Made by a program: the position numbers and the translations under genes. Shown here piece after piece: positions 1-10,219 of a DNA stretch of 64,000 bases. Under the pieces are notes generated by a model, which was not told the DNA's origin, ran no database searches, and was given only the letters and a program-made list of their open reading frames with translations. Each line of letters starts with the position of its first letter. Position 1 is the first letter of the stretch. Source of the stretch: Halictus rubicundus. Taxonomy: Eukaryota; Arthropoda; Insecta; Hymenoptera; Halictidae. The stretch is taken from positions 1,353,501-1,417,500 of the forward strand of contig NW_027488566.1 in the NCBI RefSeq assembly GCF_050948215.1, written 5' to 3'.

Positions 1-1798
1 ACCAGCCGACCAGCAGCCGGCCTCCCGCCACCACTTTCTTGACGGCCGCGAGGGGGCCCTGGGCCCAACAGGAGCCCAGCGCCTGCTCCGAGGCGGGTCT
101 GCGGATCTCGCCGACCCGGAACTCCGCCGCGGAACACCCCCCCGCCGCCGCCAGCGCCACCGCTACGTCCCCGGACGACACCGAGTCGTCCAGGCCCGCC
201 ACGCGCACCTCGCCGCGCTTGATCGCCTGGGAGACCTTAACCCCGGTCCCCCCAAGCGCCTCGGCGATCCTCCCGGAGAGGGCCCGTGCCTTCTCCTGGC
301 ACCCCGTGCCCCTGACCTCCAGGAGGATCCCGCCGGTTTTCGACCGCCTGGGAAGCACCCCCGACTCGATCCCGATAGCCTTGAGGTCCACCCTCTCTTT
401 TGCCCTGGCCATCACCTCCGAATAAGTGAGCTTGCAGCTCTCGGGGATGGTGATGGCCACTGCTCCGGTTCTGGGGGTGCGTCCCAGGCCACCGTCCCTC
501 CCGGCGGCGGGCTTCGCCGCGCTCGCGCCGCCCTGCACTCGTGCGCCGCCCGCCGCCCTCGGCTCCCTCGCAGCCTGCAGCCGTGAAGCGGCGGCAGCTG
601 CCTCGGCCGCGACTGCTCTCGCCGCAGCCTCCTCCGCGGCCATCTTCTTCTTGGCCCTCTTCGCCGCCTTGCTCGTCACCTCCATCCACGAGGCCGGGAC
701 GACCGGTGGCGGAATGACAACGGGGGGCACCACCCTCACGTTGGACACGACCACCGGTCCAGTCCCCTTGGTGACAGACGTCGCCGGCAGAGAAGCCACC
801 GGCGTCGCCTCGCGCGCCGATTTACCCTCCGCCCGGAGGGCCGGGGCCAACCCGGCCAGAATCGTCCGGAACCGCTCCTCCATCCGGGCCTCTAGCTCCC
901 GGTTCCTGGCCGTTATCAGCGCGCCGACCCGGAGAAGCAGGGCTTCCGAGTCCAAAACTCCCACTCCCTCCCCCGACGACCCCATCGCCTCCGTCCCCCG
1001 CGTACGGACCCCCGCTGTCGAGGAGGCGGGGGGCGCTTCCCCTACTGGCGCATGTCCCGCCCGGCGACCGCTGTCGGTGTTCGCCCGCCGCCCGGCCTCC
1101 ATTGACCGGAGCCTCGAACGGAGGTCACCCGCCTCCTTCGCGAGGGCCGCGTTCTGCTCGCGGAGACGGGCCACCTCCTGGCTCCCCTGCCACGCCATCC
1201 CGGTAAAGCACCGCTGCATCAAGGTGGTGCAGTGGGCCCTGGCGACTGCAGAACAATCCCGCAAGTCTTTAGCCAGGTCCCCCTTGAGGCCCTTTGAGAC
1301 GGTGGAGACTCTCTCCACCCTCAACATCGCCTCCTCCACCTCCCCTACTAGCTGCGCTGTCGGCATCCTCCCACCCAGCTCGATGAGGTCACCGACCCTC
1401 CTCTTCTGACTCCTCTCGGCGCGGCCGCCGAGGGCCAGATCCATGATGGGCGTCCCCGACGAGCCCTCCCCGGGGTCCGTCCGCGACACCGACCCGCCGC
1501 GGGTGTGCTGCCCCCCCTCTAACCGGGCACGCTTGGGGTCAGAGACCCCAGATGTCGCGCCCCGCATCTCCGCGCCCCCGCGCGTCACGATCGAGCCGAC
1601 GGAGCTCGAGATGGAGATGATTGTTTCATCCCCATCCGAGTCCTCGTCCGCGATGACCACGACCGCGTCCTCCCCGGCAGTAACCGCTGCCATCCCCTCC
1701 CCGGCAGTGACCGCTGCCGTCTCTTCCCCCACCGTCGCTGCTGCCGTATCGGCAGCCTCCCCCACAACATCGAGATTTTTTTCGTTATTTGTTTCCAT
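1..1798 (-). CDS. LINE (R1 clade, TRAS/SART-like) ORF1, partial
   Basis: Gag-like ORF1 of a non-LTR retrotransposon, an RNA-binding protein that would form the element's RNP. From the ATG at 1798 the frame appears open to the window edge (about 599 codons), so the C-terminal zinc knuckles and ORF2 lie outside. The N-terminus is acidic and low complexity, the middle carries a predicted coiled coil (around 1000-1250), then an Ala/Arg-rich linker. The stretch at about 90-470 matches, at protein level, a conserved segment of the second LINE in this window (pattern TGG.L.EV.G, then LGG..V.VS). I chose the start because it aligns with the second copy's start, although the frame also stays open a short way upstream. 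Family assignment is by similarity to the fuller copy at 10.2-16.7 kb. The long plus-strand ORFs here are antisense shadows. Confidence 0.72.
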   Translation of the reverse strand, partial: METNNEKNLDVVGEAADTAAATVGEETAAVTAGEGMAAVTAGEDAVVVIADEDSDGDETIISISSSVGSIVTRGGAEMRGATSGVSDPKRARLEGGQHTRGGSVSRTDPGEGSSGTPIMDLALGGRAERSQKRRVGDLIELGGRMPTAQLVGEVEEAMLRVERVSTVSKGLKGDLAKDLRDCSAVARAHCTTLMQRCFTGMAWQGSQEVARLREQNAALAKEAGDLRSRLRSMEAGRRANTDSGRRAGHAPVGEAPPASSTAGVRTRGTEAMGSSGEGVGVLDSEALLLRVGALITARNRELEARMEERFRTILAGLAPALRAEGKSAREATPVASLPATSVTKGTGPVVVSNVRVVPPVVIPPPVVPASWMEVTSKAAKRAKKKMAAEEAAARAVAAEAAAAASRLQAAREPRAAGGARVQGGASAAKPAAGRDGGLGRTPRTGAVAITIPESCKLTYSEVMARAKERVDLKAIGIESGVLPRRSKTGGILLEVRGTGCQEKARALSGRIAEALGGTGVKVSQAIKRGEVRVAGLDDSVSSGDVAVALAAAGGCSAAEFRVGEIRRPASEQALGSCWAQGPLAAVKKVVAGGRLLVGW

Positions 1799-2395
1799 TT
1801 CTGGTCCCACGAGATTGGCAGGAAAAAACACGTCCGCCCGGGCAGAGCCTCCTTGCCCGGGTAAGGCTAATTTCCGCTGGAGTTCGCCAGGTATCCAGAC
1901 GTTGGTGCGCTAGTGGCTGATGTACCCCACCAGCCACGCCCTGTAACAAGGGCGTACCCTCTCACCGCGCACCAAGCTTAGGGTTGGGGATTTTTTATAG
2001 AGGTTATCATCCTCGCGGCCCGGCCGGTTAAGGCAAGACCACCGTTCCGGTAAAACATGACCACCGGTTTACGGCAAGGGCCCTGCGGCGACCTCCCCGG
2101 TCGTTATCGCAGGACCCATTCCGCGGCTTTTCATCCCTCCGTGTGAGCCTTACCGGCAAGGGAGGCCCTGCCAGGATCCGAAGATCCCGCCGGCATCGCC
2201 TCACACATCATTAGGACTACTTCCCGCGGAATACCCCTCGCTCCGTTAGCAACACACAACTATGTGTGTTCCCAGGGACCACCACGAGGAGGTGGAGCGT
2301 AGAGGATTTTAGGGATATGACCGCCACCACTGTGGCATACCTAGTAGTGGATCCGAGTCACCACTACTAAGCCCATATCCCCTCGGTCCCCTTCT
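1799..2395 (-). other. 5' UTR of the left LINE
   Basis: Non-coding leader of the ORF1 above, read on the minus strand. The part around 1988-2217 is nearly the same as 16018-16248 in front of the second LINE, including a shared block with GGTAAAACATGACCACCGG. The two leaders match better than the N-terminal coding regions beside them, which suggests a constrained promoter or RNA structure. The right edge is set where the C-rich pentamer array begins. Confidence 0.65.
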
Positions 2396-2511
2396 CTGTC
2401 CTATCCTATCCTCTATCCTATCCTCAATCCTATCCTATCCTTTATCCTATTCTATCCTCTATCCTATTCTATCCTCTATCCTATCCTCTATCCTATCGTC
2501 TATCCTATAAC
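2396..2511. repeat. Degenerate (CCTAT)n array at LINE 5' end
   Basis: About 115 bp of TCCTA pentamers with interspersed TCCTCTA variants. On the minus strand this reads as TAGGA repeats, reminiscent of but not identical to the insect telomere unit TTAGG. It directly flanks the 5' end of the left LINE, just as a CCCTAA array flanks the second copy. Confidence 0.8.
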
Positions 2512-3226
2512 ACGATTAAACAAAAAAAATTTTTGTTTTTTTGACCTTGATTTTCAAGGTCAAGGTCAATTTTGCGGGGAGTTTTTTATGTCAATTTCCA
2601 CCAAATCGTAGGTGTAGAATCACGATATGGTGACCGTGACGTATAATTTTTTGGACACCCTGTACATACATTCTGTAACAATATCCATCACAAATTTCGC
2701 CACAAAGGTCACTTCTAACATAAAAATTATAACAGGAAAAAGATGCGTACAAACGGAATGCTGCGATCAAACACGTTTGTATCGAACAAGTGCTATGTTC
2801 TAAGCGGAGGCACAGGTGACTGTTTGGGTTGTTACGTCCCAGGTGGGACGGATTATGATTTTTACGGGATAGGACGCAGTTTCGAACCTACCTGCATTCA
2901 CCGGCTACGGTTCGGGAAATTGAGGATTGTTTAAATAACTTATATTCTTATTTTCAAAAACAACACAACAAAAATATTAGTTTATTCAATATTAGGTGTT
3001 GAATCAGAATATTTAAAGTTCGATTTTACAAATAGAAATTATATAGCTAGCGCATAAACTAGATAGCTTACAAATATTTCGCTTTATGACAATAATGTTA
3101 ATTTACCGATTTGTTGGTTTAGTGATCGCTTCGTTAATTGTAGTTGTCGCAAGTCCATCAGTCCCAGACTCGACAAATCGCAGCCGCAGGTCGCAGATTC
3201 CGCCAATTCCAATTCACCACTTATTA
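2512..3226. other. AT-rich non-coding stretch
   Basis: No credible gene. Near the left side, TGACCTTGA and TTCAAGGTCA form an inverted pair (2542-2562) followed by another AAGGTCA. GGACACCCTGTAC at 2653-2665 resembles a terminal inverted repeat end common in insect DNA transposons, but I cannot find its partner. The short plus-strand ORF at 2743-2934 has no recognisable features. Confidence 0.4.
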
Positions 3227-3353
3227 GAACTTTATAAAACTTACAACTGAACTTTATTAAACCTTCACTGAACTTTATTAAAACTTCACTGAACTTTATT
3301 AAACCTTCACTGAACTTTACCAGAACTTTTTTGTGAACTCTACTGAACTTTAA
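3227..3353. repeat. 21-bp tandem repeat, about 5 copies
   Basis: Direct repeats of a unit like GAACTTTATTAAACCTTCACT. Three copies are nearly exact and the flanking ones degenerate. There is no coding potential. Confidence 0.85.
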
Positions 3354-3887
3354 GACTTTAATGACTAAAGAAAAACTCTGTAACCGTTCTTTCCGATCGT
3401 TTCTTTCTGTCCGAATACGTTGTTACCCGTATCCCTACTTCGCGTCTCGAGATTACCCCTTACCGTCTCGCAGGGCCGGTTACTACCCTAATTTCTTGAA
3501 GCTCGCAAGTTCGCGAGATAGAATGGATTCGTGCCTCCAGGCACTGGAAAGCGGCGAGGTATGGACGAGTTAAATGAGATATTCGAAGCCCAGATAAAGT
3601 AACAAAAGATGATATATTCTCGTAAGAACTGTTTTGTCGGTTTGTATACAGTTAGGCCAAGGTAACGCGTAGAACAATAGGTCGGCCTCCCGTGCCGACG
3701 GCTCGCGACGCGTAAACAAATTATTATGAACGCGCGAAGAACGCTCGCGGTACGCTCGCTCGACTCTACGTCCGGTTTTCGGAATCGGTTTAGAAAAGTC
3801 ACTCAGCACGGATCGCGCCCGCGATAAGCAGTTCGTGACCCGTCTGACCATCCCTACACTCGGCCGGATAATCGTACGAGTGATCAG
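3354..3887. other. Non-coding, no feature recognised
   Basis: Moderate GC sequence between two tandem-repeat fields. The ORFs on both strands are short, mutually overlapping and without family motifs. I see nothing else in it. Confidence 0.4.
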
Positions 3888-4480
3888 GATGGAGACAAAC
3901 ACAAAATCGCTGTCACTCCACGCTTCCAATGAGTCTGCCCTTCGGCACGTAACGTGGCCTCTAAGCAATCTCGGACGGGGCGGCGGCAGAGTGTCAGTGA
4001 CCGTGCAAAGTCCGATCGCTCCTATCTGATCCGAAATCCGCGATCGAACGACGTCGTACCCGTCAGACCATCCAGGCACCTGGACGATGTTCGTACAAGT
4101 GGCCTGGGTGGAGACGCACACTAAACCTTGGTCACTCCACGGAACGCACGAGTCTACCCTTTGGCATGATACATGGCCTCGGAGTATTCTCGGGTATTGG
4201 TCACGGCAGAGTGTCCACGATCGTGCAAGGCCCGATCGTCTCGATTCAGTAGAGAGGCACACTAAACCTCGATTATTCCACGGGACCTATAAGTTCACCC
4301 TTTGGCACGATACGTGGCCTCGGAGCAATCTCTGATAAGGTCACGACAGAGTAGCCGCGATCGTACGAAGTACAATCGCCTCGAATCTGGTCGAGACCCA
4401 CAACAAAACCTCGGTAATTCCTCGGAACCCAGGAGTTTACCCTTTGGTACGTTTCGTGGCCTCAGAGTACGCTCTGTCGA
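3888..4480. repeat. Diverged ~140-bp tandem repeat, 4 units
   Basis: Four imperfect units begin near 3888, 4109, 4250 and 4389. Each contains a GGAGAC/GAGACC-like start, CACTAAACCT-like text, a TCCACGG-like block, CCCTTTGGCA and GTGGCCTCGGAG. The first spacing (about 221) is longer than the others (about 140), so extra sequence separates units one and two. The units also repeat at protein level on the minus strand (RxLRGHV), but I regard that as a by-product of the DNA repeat. Likely a decayed satellite or LTR sub-repeat. Confidence 0.7.
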
Positions 4481-7083
4481 GGTTTCGAAAGAACCACCGC
4501 GATCATGCGATGATTGACTGTCTCGCTTAGACCCGTATAGTACGTACAGTATCTTTGAAACGATACTTCTACGTACCCTATAATAATACTTAGACTTTGA
4601 AGGACAAAGCAAACCTACTGTGTCTGTTCGACGCGATTATCGCACGCCATACGACGCGTTTCTATCTCTGCGCGACGCAGTTCTCTAAATTTTACAAAAT
4701 TGTGTCATACGGACACACGGCGCTTTCCACTTGCCGTCGCTCCTCGTATTCGCGACTTGCTCGCTGCAAGTGATCTACACTGACAATTGAAACACTTTAC
4801 TTCGTAATTTATAATTCAAACATTTCCCAAATCAATCTTCAAACGAGTGAAAATTCTATAATTTTGTTTGACTACTACGCGGTCACGTCCGAGAGTCACG
4901 GAGCTTTATACAAAATGTTGCGACAGTGCCACGGCGCGGTTTGTGCTCGTGACTCCTCGGTTTGAGGCGCGTACGTGTTGAGAGCAGGAAGGACGGTTTG
5001 CCTTGCTCTGCCGAGTCGGTTTGACTCCTCTAACGCGTACCGTGTTTCGTCGAACAGACACTATTACTTAACGCGTGTTTCCCGGACCGCTTCCAGACGT
5101 AGAGTGCTGGATCGCTGGCTCGCATCAACCTCCTTCGATCGTTATGGAGTGGGGATCGATGCGTGCGCAACTTGACAAGGATCGCGATATCTCGCGATCC
5201 TTCACTATCTCCGGACTCGCGAACAACGTAGTAAGATATGGTGGTGGGGTCAGTATCACCGATCGATACGTGCGATATATCGATGTGTAACCGACACGGT
5301 TACAACTCTATGATGAACTGACAAAACTCTATGATGGAATGAACGATCCTCGAGTGATTGGTTCCCTTTTATAGGATGGACAGTTCATTGTCTCACTAGG
5401 ATGTTGACTTAAGAGTCTCTACCTTGTATTTTAATCCTCTAATTCTTTTCTAGCTAATGTGCGTCACTCTTACCATGAGGTAAGTGTCCCTTCTTGCAAC
5501 TTAATATAACTGGACACCCTTTCTGTTTATTCTCAAGGTGTAACCGATCTTTGCTATGTCTCTCGCAGGAAGATAAATTGAAATTGCTTTGTGTGCCATC
5601 TAACTTCCTAGAATTTTAACGCCTATCTTAATCCTATTTGTTTTCTTCTCCTCGCGTGACATTACTGGGTTTGAACAATAGTTCATAATAATCCTTTGTC
5701 TGAAGTTTTATTCATTTTATTCTTGAGCGGTCGAACCACCGGACGACAGGGTAAACACAGGTGAGGAGTGCACCACGAGATGGCATGTGTATCTATCTAT
5801 TTTGGGACGTAACCACAACTCTCGATGTAAACATTTACAATTTCGGTTTTTGGCCAGGTTTTCAGTCCAAATACCACTCTGTGCGCCGGTTTACAAAGCG
5901 AGCCAATGCCGTCTCCTGAACAGGATCTTTAACTGAGAAATACTAATTGGACGCAGTTTCTAGTCGGTACTTTTCCCGTCAATTAGGAATTTACGTGGCA
6001 ATCTTGGGGGGGGGGGGGTCTCGGAGGTCGTTAACAATTTTTGCTATTAACGTTGAAAATTCTGGAGCATCGTCCCAGCGGGTTTATTAAGAAAGATCTC
6101 CACAGTTATCGAAAACAGCAATTCGAACGGCTTCCCGATGGTTTGATTTTTTCGCCAGAACTAGTGGTAATCAGATGTGAATAGTCTCTGATCTTTAAAT
6201 TGAATACGATATCAACAATCACTAGACTCTTGTTGCATGATAAATCAAAATCACTAATTTTTAGGTTTTCAACACAAGCAGTAAAAATATTTTAATTCCG
6301 ATTTTGTATAATTTTCATGGCAGCAATGAACCAATTTATTTAATAATTACTACCAAAGCATCTTCGTAATTGTAATAATGACAATACAAGAAACAGTTCT
6401 CTTCGGTCTGATAATTCTAATGTTAGTCATTCGATATTCTACAACGTAAATCTATCTATTGACTTGAAATAGTCTTAATCAATTCATAGCTAAACAGTTT
6501 ATATATTGTTTAAAGGATTAGATAACGCCATTGAAGCTATCATATGCTCTTGTTACATCAATGTGCGGGTTCCGTAAACGTATTATGCTTGTTCAATATG
6601 ACTAAGATAAGCAGGACTACATTTTACTTCCAAATCACTCGATCGAATGCTTTTCACATTTGCGATAAATCTCTTACATACACATAATTCAGCTAAACAT
6701 CACCGGCACAATTTTCTTTACTTTTCATTTGCGGCTTAAGTGTACATTCATTGGACAGGTCACCCTATACGCGCATCATAAATTCCACAGCTAATTCCTC
6801 CAAAGGTTCCGGAGGAGGATTGAGATGTTGAAGAATCCGAGGATCCTAATCTTCCAATACCACGAGTCAATGATTCTCCAAGAACCGTCCAGATACCCGG
6901 GGCTCCGGGGCCGAAGAGCAAGTCAAAAGTGTCCAAGACAGTGCGGTAGACGAGGGCGGGTACGGAGTCTGGGGATCGGCGAGGTGAATGGCGTGGGTGG
7001 TAGTGAGAGGGGGGCACTAGGGGTCCAAACTTAAAATTCGGAGAAATAATATTTCGATGATATGCCGAACCGCGTCACAGCTG
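4481..7083. other. Non-coding DNA, no gene recognised
   Basis: Mixed GC then AT-rich sequence with only short ORFs. It contains one perfect hairpin (listed separately) and a G-homopolymer near 6007. Short splice-like signals occur (for example an AG followed by GTGTAA near 5540), but no open exon supports them. Confidence 0.4.
5177..5202. repeat. Perfect 11-bp hairpin
   Basis: AAGGATCGCGA and its exact reverse complement are separated by a TATC loop. It is isolated from any gene, so its function is unknown. It may be a terminator-like or cruciform remnant of a repeat. Confidence 0.7.
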
Positions 7084-7088
7084 CGGCG

Positions 7089-7668
7089 CACAGTGGGCAA
7101 TTTGGACGAAATCGGATTCAAAATCAAGGAACTTTCGATAGGAATGCGGTAGAGCGATGAAATTTTTTTTAAATGAAAGCTGAAACTTAGTAGAATATGG
7201 GAAAAATAGAGAGATTGTGGTCCGAACGTTTTTTAACCTCGAGAAAATTCGTTAAACGCGCACAAATTCAAGAAAATACCACGCCCGGAAAAAAATTTTT
7301 TCTAACATGCTATACATCATTTCCCATAGATTTTTTCACGCTGATTTCAAATCTGGTCTCAAAATTTGTCTACGACCTCAGGATTTTGCAAAAACTAGAT
7401 TTTTGTGACGAAAAACTAATGAAGTCATTTTTTCGTGAAAATGATTTTATAACACCCTAGTTTGAAGGTATATTGTATTTTCATATATAAAATTCAATAA
7501 AAGAAATAATAATGACGTATTTGAACGTTTTGAGTTACTTACGGAACATGAAGCGCTTCACATCTCGTCACCACTTGACGTATCGCTGTTATTGCTACTG
7601 GCACTTTCGGCAAACTGTCTGTGGTTGTAATGTAGTATAAATTAGATATCTATTGTCCATAATTATAC
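7089..7668 (+). repeat. Transib left long TIR
   Basis: Inverted copy of the right arm, nearly identical by eye over about 580 bp. It lacks a roughly 15-bp stretch present in the right arm near 8582-8596. A short ORF in each arm reads the same peptide and is an artefact of the duplication. Confidence 0.85.
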
Positions 7669-7712
7669 TTTCATTTACAGAGGAAGTAAGGTAAGTATTT
7701 AATCTTTTTAAC

Positions 7713-8161
7713 TTACGCATTTTCTTCGACGAAGTTTCTACATTCTGCTGCTATTTTCTTTCTTCGGTACAACTTTAATCGATCTTTTAGTAATATGATA
7801 GAAATTTTCGGGACGGTTAAGTGCATTGCGCGATTAAAAACATCTAAGATTCTATTTTTTCGACTCTTTTGTCGTGAGTGAAGTATCATGTTTTTTCTGT
7901 ACAGTTTATGCCACGATTCATTTGCATCTTCTGAATAATAAGCTATTGGCAATAGAAACTGTTTTGCTATTTCGCAACCATGCTTTAATAACTTATGCAA
8001 GGTAGGACTCATTCGAGCCCACGGAAATAATGTATAATGAAAACAATATGTCTCCCAACAGAATTCTTCGAGCTCTTTTATTTTTAAGGGTTGCTTGCAT
8101 TTGAAGACTGATAATATTGTAGCAATATTTTTTATAAATTGCACGTCGATCTCCAAAGCTT
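7713..8161 (-). pseudogene. Transib transposase C-terminal exon (RAG1-like core)
   Basis: Fragment of about 149 codons from the C-terminal part of a Transib transposase, the family ancestral to RAG1. It carries YYSEDANESWHKLYRKN followed by LHSRQKSR, the region that in RAG1/Transib contains the last acidic residue of the DDE catalytic triad. I place that residue at the E of NES. A good 3' splice site (TTTGCAG) precedes the exon at 8162-8163. The end is either the in-frame TAA at 7713-7715 or a GTAAGT donor overlapping it at 7711-7716. The first two catalytic acids and the N-terminal domains are missing, so it cannot be active alone. Confidence 0.8.
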
Positions 8162-8186
8162 CTGCAAATATTGTCGGATTTTCGAA

Positions 8187-8782
8187 AATATAATTATGGA
8201 CAATAGATATCTAATTTATACTACATTACAACCACAGACAGTTTGCCGAAAGTGCCAGTAGCAATAACAGCGATACGTCACGTGGTGACGAGATGTGAAG
8301 CGCTTCATGTTCCGTAAGTAACTCAAAACGTTCAAATACGTCATTATTATTACTTTTATTGAATTTTATATATGAAAATACAATATACCTTCAAACTAGA
8401 GTGTTATAAAATCATTTTCACGAAAAAATGACTTCATTAGTTTTTCGTCACAAAAATCTAGTTTTTGCAAAATCCTGAGGTCGTAGACAAATTTTGAGAC
8501 CAGATTTGAAATCAGCGTAAAAAAATCTATGGGAAATGATGTATAGCATGTTAGAAAAAATTTTTTTCCGGGCGTGGTATTGAAAAAACTAACATTTTCT
8601 TGAATTTGTGCGCGTTTAACGAATTTTCTCGAGGTTAAAAAACGTTCGGACCACAATCTCTCTATTTTTCCCATATTCTACTAAGTTTCAGCTTTCATTT
8701 TAAAAAAATTTCATCGCTCTACCGCATTCCTATCGAAAGTTCCTTGATTTTGAATCCGATTTCGTCCAAATTGCCCACTGTG
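8187..8782 (-). repeat. Transib right long TIR
   Basis: Right inverted arm, ending in CACTGTG directly before the CGGCG duplication. Similarity to the left arm runs inward to about the AATTATGGACAATAG motif and stops near the transposase exon. Confidence 0.85.
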
Positions 8783-8787
8783 CGGCG

Positions 8788-10219
8788 CACGAGCAAAGGT
8801 CCATCGGCCCGCGTCATACAAGATTGTTAAAGCTGAGATCGGAGGGTGAGATTGTGGGTGGTGGTTGGCTGTGAAAGGGCGGATTCGACGGGGGGCTAGT
8901 AGTGAAACAGCTGGCACACACTGGCGACAGCCCGCCCGTCACTAACTCAACCTGGACACACGCGCCATATGCGCTAGATACAAACTTCATTGATGTTGGG
9001 TGAAAAGAACGACTGAGACTTCCGCCATCCCCCCCCCCCGCTACCTCCACAATTACCCACGATCCTCGGACGCGTCTTCGTGTGCTGGGTTAACGCTCTT
9101 GTTATATCAAGACCACCGTGGTCACCGGCTGTTCTTCTTATCAGTGCACCGGCGATCTTTATGCGCTCGTGTCACGTGCGAAAGTACGAATATACGAGGC
9201 GTATCCAGAAAGGAAGTTCCGATTAGCTAACAAGGAAAGACAGTCGTTTAGTTCAAAAACATTCAATGTGTTGGGGATTTCTGCGAGGAGGGGATTACGG
9301 CCACCGAATTGACGACAAACACAAAATAACGAAAAGCATAATTCCATGCACTAGCAATTGTAAAACTCGTATATATTTTCCGATACATGTCTATACATAT
9401 TCCAATAAATGACTAGGATGACTGGATCGACGGCGCGTGCGCGACGTCGCCCCTACGTTCCTCCCCGCAGCCCCGCGAGTCCCAAGGTGGATCGAGCAGC
9501 TTGTTGGCTCTCGCGGGACGCGCGGGGGACGGGCGTTAGGAGCGATCGCGATAACGGCCGATCGACGCAGTCTATCTGTACAATCGACCATCGGTGTATC
9601 ACAAGTTCGTGCTTTCCTTTTCCGTCTTGCGTTTCCCGATCCGTCGGCCTTTCTCCTTTCACACAATTCTTTCTGAACTTGCAGAAAACTCTCAGAACAT
9701 TGAGAGATCTGTGTTGTTCAAAACACAATGTTTATTACAATCTACGTACTAGAGTTTTCGTGCGATATAAAACGACGATGTTTTCATGTCATATTCGAAA
9801 GATATCGCTACACGACCGACCGCTTTATGGTCTCGGCCCACTCAAAAACGATGCCGAATAGGTATCTGTTTAGGATTAAGCATAGATGTAACTTCGTTCT
9901 AAGACGTCGATGTCGACCGATACAGTCCTCAACACAACCCCCCCCCCCCCCCACCGCGTTATCCGTACCCAGGATTCACGTTCCTGTCAATCCGACGTAC
10001 GCCGCGCCCGTGTTTTTGGCGATTCCCGGTATCGCGTTCGTGACGCATGATCACGTGACTACCGAGGACTACCGTTAATCGCTCGCATTACCTCGTCCAC
10101 TTAGATTCGTTCTACCAACCGACCGATTAACACGCTTTGTATCGCGCCCAATCCTTGTAACTTTCTTTTGTATAGCCATTCGGGATCGCTCTCATTCTCG
10201 ACTCGATTGCGCGGCCGCT
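8788..10219. other. Non-coding, includes unresolved LINE 3' end
   Basis: No convincing gene. C-homopolymers occur near 9028 and 9937. A segment at 9194-9220 resembles a mariner-type end, but I find no partner. Some sequence left of 10219 must be the 3' UTR of the LINE that follows, yet no poly(T) marking its 3' end is visible, so that boundary is unknown. Confidence 0.4.

Larger units (their letters stand above)
7089..8782 (-). mobile_element. Transib DNA transposon, internally deleted
   Basis: Both ends begin with CACAGTGGGCAATTTGG in inverted orientation. The first seven bases equal the RAG recombination-signal heptamer, as known for Transib ends. The element is flanked on both sides by the 5-bp CGGCG (7084-7088 and 8783-8787), matching the GC-rich 5-bp duplication of this superfamily. 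Inside are terminal inverted repeats of about 580-596 bp and one transposase exon fragment. Most of the transposase is absent, so the copy is non-autonomous. Transib TIRs are usually short, so the long inverted arms are unusual. They suggest an inverted duplication of one end that spread as a foldback form. Confidence 0.88.

Noticed and set aside
426..1409. Long plus-strand ORF opposite LINE ORF1
   Set aside because: Antisense shadow of a GC-rich, fully open minus-strand ORF1. Composition is Ala/Pro/Ser/Arg-rich without motifs.
3570..4262. 230-codon minus-strand ORF with repeated RGHV peptides
   Set aside because: The repeats mirror the 140-bp DNA repeat; no known domain and heavily overlapped by other frames.
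7197..7460. 87-codon ORF and its mirror at 8396-8674
   Set aside because: The same peptide in both Transib inverted arms; no similarity to transposase domains and AT-rich composition.
9194..9330. Mariner-like end (GAGGCGTATCCAGAAAGGAA)
   Set aside because: Only one end-like motif, no inverted partner, no TA duplication and no transposase.
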